Under the pieces are notes generated by a model. That model ran no database searches, was not told where the DNA came from, and saw nothing but the letters and a program-made list of their open reading frames with translations. Below are positions 50,090 through 61,458 of a stretch of DNA of 64,000 nucleotides, piece by piece (position 1 is the first letter of the stretch; every line of letters begins with the position of its first letter). A program made the position numbers and the translations under genes. The DNA comes from Meconema thalassinum (taxonomy: Eukaryota; Arthropoda; Insecta; Orthoptera; Tettigoniidae), in the NCBI GenBank assembly GCA_946902985.2, contig OX336388.2, positions 135,295,846 to 135,359,845 of the forward strand. Direction: 5' to 3'.

Positions 50090-52630
50090 ACAAGCTGTAC
50101 CCGGCATGCGTTGCAATGCCAATCAAAGAAAGTGTTGGCGTTGAAATTCTGTTTCTTGAAGTGCTTTTGGATACACAACATGTTTTTCAATTTCCGTTAA
50201 CTGCCCCTATGCTATCGTAAAATGGATTTTCTAAATTAGAATCAATCGTGGGAGCTTGCACAACAACTTTCAAAAGTTTCATCGCAATCGGATGAATGGT
50301 ATATGAACGTATACAGGATTTTGTTTCAACGATTCGTGCGCTGTCACTCATTTGTTGATTCTACTCGTACGCTACCTATTGAGAAATGGATTTACTAAGT
50401 CGAAACCCTACCCTGGCGTGTACACAACAACTCATCAAGGTTTCATCACAATCGAAGAAGGTTATCTGAACGCATAGGGGATTTTGTTGAAACGCTTCGC
50501 GCGTCGTCACCCATTTGTTGCATATACTCGTGCGCTGCCAATTGTGAAATGGATTTACTAAGTCGAAACCCTTCCCTGGCGTGTACACAATAACTCATCG
50601 ATGTTTCATCGCAATCGGATGAATGGTATATGCACGTAAACGGGGTTTTGTTTAAACGATTCGTGCGCTGTCACTCATCTGTTGAGTCTACTCGTGCGCT
50701 ACCTTTTGAGAAATGTATTACTAAGTCGAAGACCTTCCCTGGCGTGTACACAATAACTCATCAAGGTTTCATCGCAATCGAAGAAGGTTATATGAACCCA
50801 ATAGGGGATTTTGTTGAAACGCTTCGCGCGTCGTCACCCATTTGTTGCATCTACTCTTGCGCTACTTATTGTGAAATGGATTTACAAAGTCGAAACCCTT
50901 CCCTGGCGTGTACACAATAACTGATCAATGTTTCATCGCAATCGGATGAATAGTATATGAACGCATACCGGATTTTGTTTAAACGATTCGTGCCCCGTCA
51001 CTCATTTGTTGAATCTACTCGTGCGCTACCTACTGTAAAATGTATTTACTAAGTTAGAAACCGTCACGAAAGTGTCCACAACATCTCACCCAAGTTTCAT
51101 CGCTATCGGACTAATGGGATATGAAGACATAGGGGACTGTATTGAAACGCTCCGCGTGTCGTCGTTCACTTGTCGAATCTACTCGTGTGCTACCTACTGT
51201 GAAATGTATTTACTAAGCCAGAAAGCTTCCTTGGAGGGTCCACCATATTTCACCCAAGTTTCACCGCTAACGGCAGAATGGTATATGACCTTATACGGGA
51301 CTTTGTTGAAACGCTTCGCGCGTCGTCCCTAATTTGTTGAATCAACTTGTGCGCTGCATATTGTATAGGGGATTTACTAAGCCAGAAATTTTCCATGACG
51401 TGTACATAACATCTCACCCAAGTTTCATAGCTACGGACGAATGGTACATGTATTCATACGGGACTTGGTTGAAACGCTTCGCGTGTCGTCGCTCATTTGT
51501 TGATTCTACTCTTGCGCTACATATTGTAATATGGATGTACTCAGCCAGAAACCTTCCCTGGAGTGTACACAACATCTCACCCAAGTTTCATCGCAATCGG
51601 ATGAATGGTATGCGAACTATACGGTACGTTGTCGAAACGCTTCGCGCGTAGTCACTCATTTGTTGAACATAAACGTGCGCTTCGTATTGTAAAATGGATT
51701 TACTTAGCCAGAAACCTTTCCTGGAGTGTACACAACAATTCACCAAACATTTATCACTATCAGATGAATGGTATATGACTTTATATGGGACTTTACTGAA
51801 ACGCTTCGCGTGTCATCGCTCATTTGTTGAATCTACTGCTGCGCTACCTATTGTAAAATGTATGTACTAAGCCAGAAACCTTCCCTTGAGTGTACACAAC
51901 ATCTCACCCAAGTTTCATCGCTATCGGATGAATGGTATATGAAATTATATGGGACTTTGTTGAAACGCTTCGCACGTCGTCGCTCATTTGTTGATTCTAC
52001 TCGTGCTCTACCTATTTTTAAAGGGATTTACTGAGCTGGAAACCTTCCCTGGAGTGCACACAAAATCTCAGCCTAGTTTCATCGCTATCGGACGAATGGT
52101 ATATGAACGCAAACGTGACTTTGTTGAAATGCTTCGCGCGTCGTAGCTCATTTGTTGAATCTACTCGTGCGCTGCCTATTGTAAAGTGGATGTACTAAGC
52201 CAGAAAATATCCCTGCAGTGTACACAACATTTTACGCAAGTCTCATAGCTATCGGACGAATGGTATATGAATGCATACGGGACTTTGTTGAAACGCTGGG
52301 CGTGTCGTCGCTCATTTGTTGAATCTACTCGTGCGCTATCTACTGTGAAACGTATTCACTAATTTTGAAACCTTCACGTAAGTGTACACAACATCTCACC
52401 CAAGTTTCATCGCTATCGGACGAATGGTATATGAACACATACGGGACTTTGTTGAAATGCTTCGCGCATCGTCGCTCATTTGTTGAATCTACGCGTGTGC
52501 TACCTATCGTAAAATGGATTTACTAAGTCAGAAACCTTCCTTGGAGTGTACTCAACATCTCACCCAAGTTTCATCGCAATCGGACGAATGGTATATGAAC
52601 GCATAAAAGACATACATACCCACAGACAGA
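50090..52630. repeat. 15-unit tandem array, 163-164-bp period
   Basis: The core ATCGCAATCGGATGAATGG or variants begins at 50281, 50445, 50608, 50771, 50935, 51099, 51263, 51427, 51590, 51753, 51917, 52081, 52245, 52409 and 52573; every interval is 163 or 164. Units also contain AAACGCTTCGCGCGTCGT, CATTTGTTGAATCTACTCGTGCGCTACC and GTGTACACAACATCTCACCC. Units differ by many substitutions but no net length change. The array is bounded by ATTACAAGCTGTACCCGGCA (50087) and GACATACATACCCACAGACA with an AT run, which look like the ends of a mobile element. Confidence 0.92.
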
Positions 52631-52650
52631 CAAACTAGCACGTTACATTG

Positions 52651-52654
<4 letters not shown>

Positions 52655-52682
<28 letters not shown>
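52655..52682. repeat. AT dinucleotide microsatellite
   Basis: Simple AT repeat next to the right border of the 163-164-bp array. Confidence 0.95.
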
Positions 52683-52685
<3 letters not shown>

Positions 52686-53439
52686 TATTACCTCCTGTGG
52701 AGCTCACAACCGACATAGCGTGACAAATGAGCATTCAAATGAAGGAGAATGGACTTTACAGTGACGTATTGCACTCTAATTTCATAAATATCTATAATGT
52801 CTTTAAAAAATGACTTTTAAAGAAATGTACGAAGTGTGCGATTTGCAGATACTGTTGCTGTAGGAAAATACGCTCCATAATTGCCGTCCACTTAACATTT
52901 TGGTCACTGTGACGCCTATTTCATGTCATTTTTACATTCTGAGGTCTTTCCTTTATCATTTTGCATGGATTTAAGAAACAGTAAATCAAAGGATTGAGTA
53001 CTCAAATCGTATAATTTCATAAATATCGAATAACCGGTGAGTGTTATGATAATTCAATTTTCAATGATTCTCTTCTTAAGTTAGGGAACGTAGAACTTGG
53101 AATTCAAACTGAAGTGTAAATACTGTTCTATAATAATTTGGTTGAAATAAAAACATAACAACCTTTCTCCTCAAGTCTCTCATTATCAACCTATTGGGGA
53201 AAGTGTGGTTTATGAACATGCGAGATTTCTCGCTCGGGTCCGCTAGTCATTATGTAAAATATTTACACTCTCGTTACAATCAGATTTTCTACTAACAATT
53301 AAGCATTAATTTTAAACTTTGCGCAGTTTATGTTAAACTTTTGCTTCACTTTAAACATAAAAACCTATTCTACCTATTAAAAATCTAAAAAATCTATATT
53401 ATGTTTTTGAAAACCTGAAATGACAATTTTAAGAACCTA
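52683..53439. other. Unassigned AT-rich spacer
   Basis: No gene or known repeat recognised; TCGCTCGGGTCCGCTAGT at ~53230 resembles a degenerate Helitron-like 3' end. Confidence 0.35.
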
Positions 53440-55553
53440 ACAAGAAGTTCCGTGACGAACTTAAGAGCCTACTTTTCTTAAAATTTAAGATTCATGCCAA
53501 TCTATATGAACCTATCTAGAATAATGACGAAATTAAGTTGTTAATATCGAAATTTCTAATTAGTTCGAAATATACCTGGTATAATGTAGCCTTCGTTTGA
53601 ACATCCACAAGACTGAATACCTCGAAACGATTCCATCCCCTGGAACTATAGGTATTAATGGAGCTCCTCTTACCAAGGTAAATACATTCCGATACCTAGG
53701 CTCACGATTGAATGGCGACAGCTCTGTGAATGAAGATGTGCGAGCACGAATCAATGCGACTTGGATGCGATTCAGAGATGTCACCGGTGTTCTTTGTGAT
53801 AAGAAGATGCCTATCCGCTTAAAATCAAAGATATACCGCACAATGGTGAGACCAGTTGCATTATATGGTACCGAGTGTTGGCCAGCACCTAGAAGTGCTG
53901 AGCACTCACTTCATGTCATGGAAATGCGGATGCTGCGAAGATCATTAGACATTTCTCTGCTCGACCATATCCCCAACACAACGATTCGACATACAGCTGG
54001 CGTGGCTCCAATCAATGAGAAAATGCAGGAATGGAGACTCCGTTGGTATGGGCATGTTGTCCGTGCACCACAAAGTTCAGTCATCGGCTCGGCCTACCAT
54101 CTAACGGTCGACGGCCAGAGACAGCGTGGGAGACCAAAATTGCGGTGGCTCGACACCATTAACGCCGATTTACGATCAAGAAACTTGAAATCACGCGAAG
54201 CATAAGATCGCAAGAAATGGCGTGCAATGATCCAAAAAGCGGACCCCGTTCCTACGGGATAACGCTAAGAAGAAGACGAAGAAGAAGAAGAAGAAGAAGA
54301 AGAATGTAGCCTAATAGAGCACTACAGTTGGCAGCCCTGGTGAATGAATATATTGTTAGTTCCATCTCTTAAGGTACAGAATACAAAATTTGGTTGAAGT
54401 CCAATGCTTAGCATGGACGTTACATGCAGTTAGACATTGGTCTATCAGCGCGCGTAAAATCATGTTGGCAACAATGTCATGCATGTGTTGGTCAGAAATA
54501 ATCTGAAATATTATGTTCTCTCGTTGTGCCAATTTTGGATGAAAACCATTTTTTAGTATAGAAGTTACATGATTTTAAAATTGGACCTATCAGCAGGCTT
54601 AGCGTCATGTTGGCAGCACTGACGTATATTAGTTTCTCCAAATTAATCTAGAATGCCAGGTACTATACGTGTGCAAGTTTTAAAGCTGTTGGCTTACATA
54701 TTTTCTGATATATTAATATTAGGGTAAAAAGTAGAGACAGCAATATTAACAGTTGGCAGCCCTGGTTGCTCTTATTAATAAGCATAGTCATATCTGTTAT
54801 GGTACACAAAGCACATACGAAATTTGGTCGAAATCCAATTGATAGTAGGCTATAGAAGTTACATGTATTTAAAAATTGGTCCTATCAGCAGGCTTTGAAT
54901 CATGTTGGTAGCACTGACGTACATAAGTTACTCCAAATTAATCTAGAATGTCAGATACTAAACGTGTGCATAGTTTAAAGCTGTCGGCTTGCATACTTTC
55001 TGATATGTATTGGTATTTGGATAAGAAAATAGAGAGAGAGCATTTATTAACAGTTGGCAGCCCTTTTGGCTTTTAAGAATTCGCTCAGTCATATCTGTTT
55101 ATGTACACATAGTGCATACGAAATTTGGTTGAAATCCAATTGATAGTAGGCTATAGAAGTTACATGCATTTAAAAATTGGTCCTATCAGCAGGCTTAGAA
55201 TCATTTTGTCAACACTGCTATGCATGGCCTCCTGGAAAATTAAACTGAAATATTATTATCTATATGTGTGCCAATTTTGGAATAGCTCCCATGCATACCT
55301 TCCAAGATATCCAACATGGAGCTCAAATTTCAATTGTGGTTTTTCAGCAGTTGGTAGCAATGACATAGTTTTCAAATATGGGCTTGGGATATTCAGGTAT
55401 AGATCTTTACTCATACCAAATTTCGATTCGATTGCTGCAGCCGTTTAGGGGTTGATAGGGGGGGGGGGAGGACACAGACAGACATATGCCCGGATCGATC
55501 TCATAAGTCTACTTTTTCCTCATTTTTGTTGCAAAATGTGAAAAGTAGGCTAA
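53440..55553 (+). mobile_element. H-family element, copy 1 (Helentron-like), with an RTE-like insertion
   Basis: Begins ACAAGAAGTTCCGTGACGAA, AGAGCCTACTTTTC nearby; ends with the hairpin AGTCTACTTTTTCCTCATTT ... GTGAAAAGTAGGC and CTAA (55550-55553) after a G run and ACACAGACAGACA. Repeats with GTTGGCAGC-type cores start at 54327, 54464, 54609, 54752, 54904, 55053, 55205 and 55350 (137-152 bp apart). An RTE-like fragment lies at 53593-54302. Confidence 0.7.
53593..54302 (+). pseudogene. RTE-like non-LTR insertion with 10-bp duplication
   Basis: Flanked by AATGTAGCCT (53583-53592 and 54303-54312). Heavily 5'-truncated. Open frame through 54205: LNIHKTEYLETI, FRYLGSRLNGDSS, VRARINATWMRFRDVTGVLC, YRTMVRPVALYGTECWPAPR, LHVMEMRMLRRSLDISLLDH, RLRWYGHVVRAPQSS, RGRPKLRWLDTINADL. 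This is the part after the RT active site in RTE-type elements. The (GAA)n 3' tail is 54269-54302. The frame is nearly intact, so the insertion is young. Confidence 0.9.
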
Positions 55554-55594
55554 AAATCTGGTCCCTGGGACACCAAAATACCAGCTAGGTTAAA

Positions 55595-56088
55595 CACAAA
55601 ACCCAAAAGTAGCTATGGATTTGAGACCTGCACAATCTTGAAGAAGGATGGCAGTAGACTGCAAAGTGTAGAAATGAAATTTCTAAGGACAATGGTCCAG
55701 AAAACAAGAAGGGACAAGATCAGAAACAAAAGTATAAGGGAAGCAACACAGTTACAAGAATCTCTTGTAGGAAAAATTCAAAGTTCAAGCTTTAGGTGGT
55801 TTGGACATGTAAAAAGAATGGCACCCAACAGAATAGCGAAAGTATGGCTGAGAAAAAACAGTTAAAGGCACTCGACCCAGAGGAAGACCTAGAAGTAGAT
55901 GGCTTGATACAGTCACACAAAACCTAACTAGTAGAGGATTTTATTGGACAGAGATTGAGAACACCAAGAGCTATCTTGACCGACAAAGATGGAATAGGCT
56001 CATAAACCCCACACGAGAAACTGGAGTTGGTCTACAACAATGATGATGATTGATAATGATGATGACGATGATGATGATTGATTATTAT
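55595..56088 (+). pseudogene. Non-LTR retrotransposon 3' end with GAT tail
   Basis: Frame from ~55610: YGFETCTILKKDGSRLQSVE, MKFLRTMVQKTRRDKIRNKS, FRWFGHVKRMAPNRIAKVW, a stop at 55862, then RGRPRSRWLDTV-like residues, DRQRWNRLINPTRETGVGLQ, followed by (GAT)n (56040-56080). Protein end and tail are typical of LINEs; indels present. Confidence 0.8.
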
Positions 56089-56090
56089 TG

Positions 56091-56475
56091 CTTGCCACGG
56101 TGGGTGAGTGGTTAACGTGTCGGTCTACTAACCCCAAGCTTGCAGGTTTGCTCCTGGCCGTGGTAAGTGATTTTTTGAATGGCGGCAAAAATTACGACAC
56201 CATATCATACGATGTTGGCATGTCATAGAACCCATTTGAATTCAGTAGACCGTGTTCATAATGGCAAAATTAATCTCGGGAGTTTCCACCAACACAAAGT
56301 TCCTCATTTCTCTACAATAAAGCGCTGTAGTGTTCAAGGAGCTTAGATATCTAACCTCCCTGACTTTCATATTACTTCAAGGAACAACGAAATTCGACAT
56401 GCAAGCTACCCTCTGGGTGTCGAATAACAAAGCTTGCACCCGGCATCGAGGCCATACGATATTATTATTATTATA
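56091..56475 (+). repeat. SINE family A, plus strand
   Basis: CTTGCCACGGTGGGTGAGTG head, B box GCAGGTTTGCTCC (one change from family), body and (ATT)n tail. Inserted directly after the GAT tail of the LINE fragment. Confidence 0.93.
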
Positions 56476-56476
56476 T

Positions 56477-57657
56477 TAAATTAGCAGGTACCCGCGGCTT
56501 CGCTCGCGTCATCATCTTGTCATATTGTTATTCAATAAAATGCAGGTTTAACCCCGTTAACACCCCTTTAGAACCTGAATATCCAAAAATCCCTCCTTAG
56601 TAGACGTTTTCGACACACAGCAAACATATCCCCAAATTTCATTCTTCTAACTTTAATAGTTTTGGTTGGTCGATGAGAGTGAATATCCAAAAATCCTTCC
56701 TTAGTGGACGTTTTTCTTCCAGAATTTCACCCCTCCACATGGGCCCCTTAAATTGGATTTATGAAAAAAAAAACGCTCGAACACCTACAGTATTTATTTA
56801 TTTATTTATTTATTATTAAGCTGATTTTTTCCCTCTGAGTTTCAAACTTCTCGCCTATGTCGTTTAAGAGATGCACGCTCCGTTAGGAATCCTTCAACCC
56901 CCACGTTTCACCCCCTTTCACTCATAATATACACCACATCGAAAAACCATGAGACAAATATCAGCTTATTTTTAATGATTAGTTTATATGCCAAGTATCA
57001 CATCCCCAAATGAAACCACTCGTGAGATATTGTTATTCAATGAAATGCACGTTTACCCCCTTAACACCCCTTTAGAACCTGAATATCCAAAAATCCATCC
57101 TTCGTGGACGATTTCGACATACAACGAACATATCCCCAAAATGTCAAGTTTCTAACTGCAATAGGTTTGGCTGGGGGATGATGAGTAAATATCCAAAAAT
57201 CCTTCCTTAGTGGACTTCTTTCCCCAGAATGTCACCCCTCCCCATGGGCCCCATAAGTTGGATTTATCAAAAAACGGTCGACCACCTATTTACATACTTC
57301 TAAGCTGTTCTTCCTCCCTGAGTTGGATGAGTGAGTGAGTTAATCAGTTAGAACACTTTCTTTCCAGTTTTTTTCAGAATTTCACCCCTCTCCAAGGACC
57401 CCTTAAATTGGATTTATGAAAAAACGGTCGAACAGCTATTTACTTATATTTAAAGCTGTTTTTTTCCCGCTGAATTACAAACTTCTCGCCTATGTCTTTT
57501 AAGAGATACACGCTCCGTTAAGAATCCATCAACCCCCAATTTTCACCCCTTTCACCTCATAATATACACCACATCGATAAACCCTTAGACATATGTCTGC
57601 TTATTAGCCTATTTTCAATTTTGAAAAAAAATAGGCTTATGAGATCACCTTTTGTCC

Positions 57658-57699
<42 letters not shown>

Positions 57700-60640
57700 T
57701 GTGTGTGTCCCCCCCTAATAAAATCTAAACGGCTGGAGCGATTTCAATGAAACTCGGTAAGTTCATAGCACTATTCCCGGCGACCTCGACCGTGCCCTTC
57801 AAATTTTGTTAGGTCTCACCAATCCAACATGGCGGCTGTGCGAAATATTACACTAGCATTCAATATATCCGAAACTATTACCGATATCGCCCTGAAATTG
57901 TGTACGGTGATAAAGGGCACTACTAGAAGTTCACCTATGAGACTTTTAAAAACCTGGTGACTACAAAACCAACATGGCGGTCAAGCGAAGTTGAGACTTT
58001 TAAATAGACTTTTCTCGCAATTTAACTATCCAAACGTAATGAAACTTGGACAGCAAATGTTTATACACATTGTAATGCACTGGAGTCTAATTTAGTTCAA
58101 TTGTTTACATAACCTCAAAATGGCGGCTGTGCGAAATATTTCACTGACATTCTATATCTCCGAAACTATTACAGATATAACCCTGCAATTTTGTACGGTG
58201 ATAAAGGGTACTGATACAAGTTTACCTATGTATATTTCATAGACCTGTAAAGTACAAAACGAACATGGCGACCAAGCGAATATGAAATATTTTAATAGAC
58301 TTTTCTCGTGATTTAACTCTCTGAGCGCAGTGAAATGTGGTACAGTGAATGATTTTGCAGATTGTAATGCACTGACATGTAATTTAATTCAATTGTTTAC
58401 ATAACCTAAAGATGGCGGCTGTGCGAAATTTTAAAATTAAGTTTTTATTTCTTGTGTCGTAATCATGCGATCGAAGTGAAAGTTTGAATAATGAACCTAG
58501 GCAATAATTGTCCTTGAATGGTACATAACTCTATGGCCTATACATATAACAATCCTAAATGGCGAACTTACGAAATATTTAGACGGTTCTCAATATCTAT
58601 GAATCTTTTACAGCAACCAAACTGAATTTTTTAATGTTCATAGAGACTATGAACCTATGTTCACCTATAGGACTTTCAGTAACCTGGTGAGCACAAATCC
58701 AACATGGCGGCGACGCGAATTTTAAATATTTAAATGGACGTTTCTCGCGAATTAACTATGCGAGTGCCGTGAAACGTTGCACGTTAAATGCTTATACAAA
58801 TATTGATCCACTGGCATCTAATTTATTTCAATTGTTTGCATAATTACAAGATGGCTGCTGTGCGTAATTTTAAAATATCGTTTTTACTTCTTGTGTTCTA
58901 ATCATGCGATTGAAGTTTGAATACCACACGTACACAATAATCTTAATGTAATAGTACAAAAATAAAAATCCAACCTGGCGACCATCTGAAATATTTAGAC
59001 GGTTCTCAATATCTACGAATCTGTTACAGCAATTAAACTGAAATTTTGTATGTTGATAGAGGCAATTAACATGAGCAGGATATATGAAAATAGGCTGTAT
59101 AGTTCTTCTCGGAACTACTTGTTTTTAATGATTAGTTTATATGCCTAATGTCACATCCCCAAAGAAACAACTCATGAGATATCGTAATTCAATTAAATTT
59201 ACATTTACCCCCTTAACACCTCTTCAGAACCCTAGTAAACAAAAATCCTTCCTTAGTTGACGCTTTAGACATACAGCGAAGATATTCCCAAAATTTAATG
59301 TTTCCAACTTCAATAGTTTTCGCTGGGCGATGATGAGTGAGTCAGTCATTTTCTTTCAATTATTTTTACCAGAATTTCACCCCTCCCCATGGGCCCCTTA
59401 AATTGGATTTATGAAGAAACGCCTGAACGGCTATTAAATTATTTTAAGCTGCCTTTTTCCCCTTGAGTTTGATGAGTGAGTGAGTTAGTCAGTCAGTTAG
59501 AACACTTTCTCTCCTATTTTTTTTCCAAAACTTCATCACACCCCATTGGCCCCTTAGGCTAAATTGAATTTATGAAAAAACGGTCAAACACCGATTTACT
59601 TATTTTTTAAGCCGATTTTTTTCCGCTGAGTTTCAAACTCCTCGCCTATGTCGTTTAAGAGATACACGCTCCGTTAGGAATCCTTCAACTCCCACTTTTC
59701 ACCCCTTTCACCTCATAATATACACCACATCGAAAAACCCTCATACACGTGTCTTCTTATTTTTAATGATGAGTTTATATGCCGAGTATCACATCCCCCA
59801 TTGAAACCAATCGGGAGTTATTGTTATTGAATGAAATGCCGGTTTAACCCCCTTAAGACCCCTTAAGAACCTGAATATCCGAAAAGCCTCCCTTAGTGGA
59901 CGGTTTTGACATACAATGACCATATCCCCAAAATGTCATGTTTCTAACTTCAATAATTTTGGATGGGCGATGCCGAGCGAGTCAGGACTTTTTCTTTCAA
60001 TTTTATTTTTTCAGAATTTCACCCCTCCCCATGAACCCCTTAAGTTGGTTATATGAAAAAAAAACTGTCGAACACCTATTTACTTATTTTTAAGCAGTTT
60101 TTTCCCCTGAGTTTGATGAGTGAGTCTGTCTGTCAGTCAGTTAGGACACTTTCTTTCCTGTTTTTTTTTCCCAGAATTTCACCCCTCCCCATGGGCCCCT
60201 TAAATTGGATTTATGAAAAGACGGTCAAACACCTATTTACTTATTATCTAGGCTGATTTTTTTCCCGCTGAGTTTCAAACTCCTCGCCTATGTCGTTTAA
60301 GAGATACACGCTCCGTTAGTAATCCTTCAACCCCCCACTTTTCACCGCTTTCACCTCATAATATACACCACATAGAAAAACCCTCAGACACGTATATGCC
60401 GAGTATCACATCCCTCAATGAAACCAAGCCGGAGATATTGTTATTCAATGAAATGCAGGTGTACCCCCTTAACATCCCTTTAGAACCTGAATATCCAAAA
60501 ATCCTTCCTTAGTGGGCGCTTTCGACTTACAACGAACATATCTCCAAACTTTCATGTTTCTAATTTCAATAATTTTGGCTGGGCGATGATGAGTCAGTCA
60601 GTCAGTCAGTCAGTCAGGACACTTTGTTTTATATAATAGA
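56477..60640. repeat. J repeat: long mosaic of degenerate tandem modules, split by a G element
   Basis: Recurrent modules: GAATATCCAAAAATCCTTCC (56570, 56690, 57080, 57187, 59870, 60487), TTTCACCCCTCCCCATGGGCC, AAATTGGATTTATGAAAAAAC, CTCGCCTATGTCGTTTAAGA, ATACACCACATCGA. Left edge CAGGTACCCGCGGCTTCGCT; right edge (GTCA)n and GGACACTTTGTTTTATATAA, like the borders of non-autonomous elements in insects. Without the G element it is ~2.6 kb. Open frame 60053-60256 is not a gene. Confidence 0.7.
57604..59122 (-). mobile_element. G-family element, copy 5 (best preserved)
   Basis: 1519 bp. 3' hairpin and CTAA at 57604-57607 on the minus strand, GT microsatellite 57660-57693, 5' end ACAAGTAGTTCCGAGAAG at 59122. 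ATGG of the cores lies at 57829, 57974, 58120, 58265, 58412, 58559, 58704 and 58851 (then CTGG at 58975): spacings 145, 146, 145, 147, 147, 145, 147, 124. The J repeat gives the empty site: GCTTATTTTTAATGAT is split between CTTAT and TTTTAATGAT with no clear duplication. Confidence 0.8.
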
Positions 60641-61292
60641 TGATTGATTATTGATGATATTGATGATTGATAATGATGATTTCTAAGTGTTTTTCGTTAA
60701 TTTTTCCGATTTCTGTATCCATCTACCATCTATCTTAACAGCCTGTAACGTTTACATTCTAAGACGCATAACAACCACTTCGGTAAATGCAGCCATTAGC
60801 AAGACAATAGTGGATAAAAGGAACGTCGACATTGGAGAGAAGATTGGCTGAGACCATGTGATTATTATTATTACTATTAGTCTATTTGGTAACTAACGGT
60901 AGCTGTAACGTAGTTATTTTCAAATAGTTGCTTACTCAACCGTAGTTAGTAATTTATTGAACGTGATCTGAACTACATTCTCGGCGAAAACAAAGACGCG
61001 CTCTGAAAAACGGTACCATATTTTTTGAAACATCCTACACACAAAGCTCATTTTCTAAGTAAATATATAATCTTTCTTTTAGTAGCGCAGAATTGTGTTT
61101 ACCTATTAAGAAATACATCCACATCTAAATAGATCTCATTACTCATATTGTTTGTTTTCTTTCTTATTACGCTTCATTGTTAACAAGTGACTGCGTCACC
61201 TTCGTTACGTAAAAATCCCGAGTCATGGTCATATAGTAATTATATTGTATCATGCCAATAGAAACATATGTCCCTAGGCTATTGCTGGAACT
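60641..61292. other. Unassigned spacer
   Basis: A GAT/ATTG-rich stretch at 60640-60690, then unique-looking AT-rich sequence. No gene. Confidence 0.35.
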
Positions 61293-61458
61293 AGAGTATG
61301 CTCTCCCCCAGGGGCCCACGTCTAGTGGGACGTGGGTTGGCGACCACGGGACCCCAGCTGAGTCCGGCATTGCTTCCACTTGCTTGTGCCGGGCACCTCT
61401 CCGTCTTCTTTCCTGTCGACATCTGTTGGTCGACTCTTGTACTCTTCCGACCCCGATG

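Noticed and set aside
50090..52630. Possible CRISPR-like array
   Set aside because: Units are 163-164 bp, similar along their whole length and without short conserved repeats separated by unique spacers; the context is eukaryotic.
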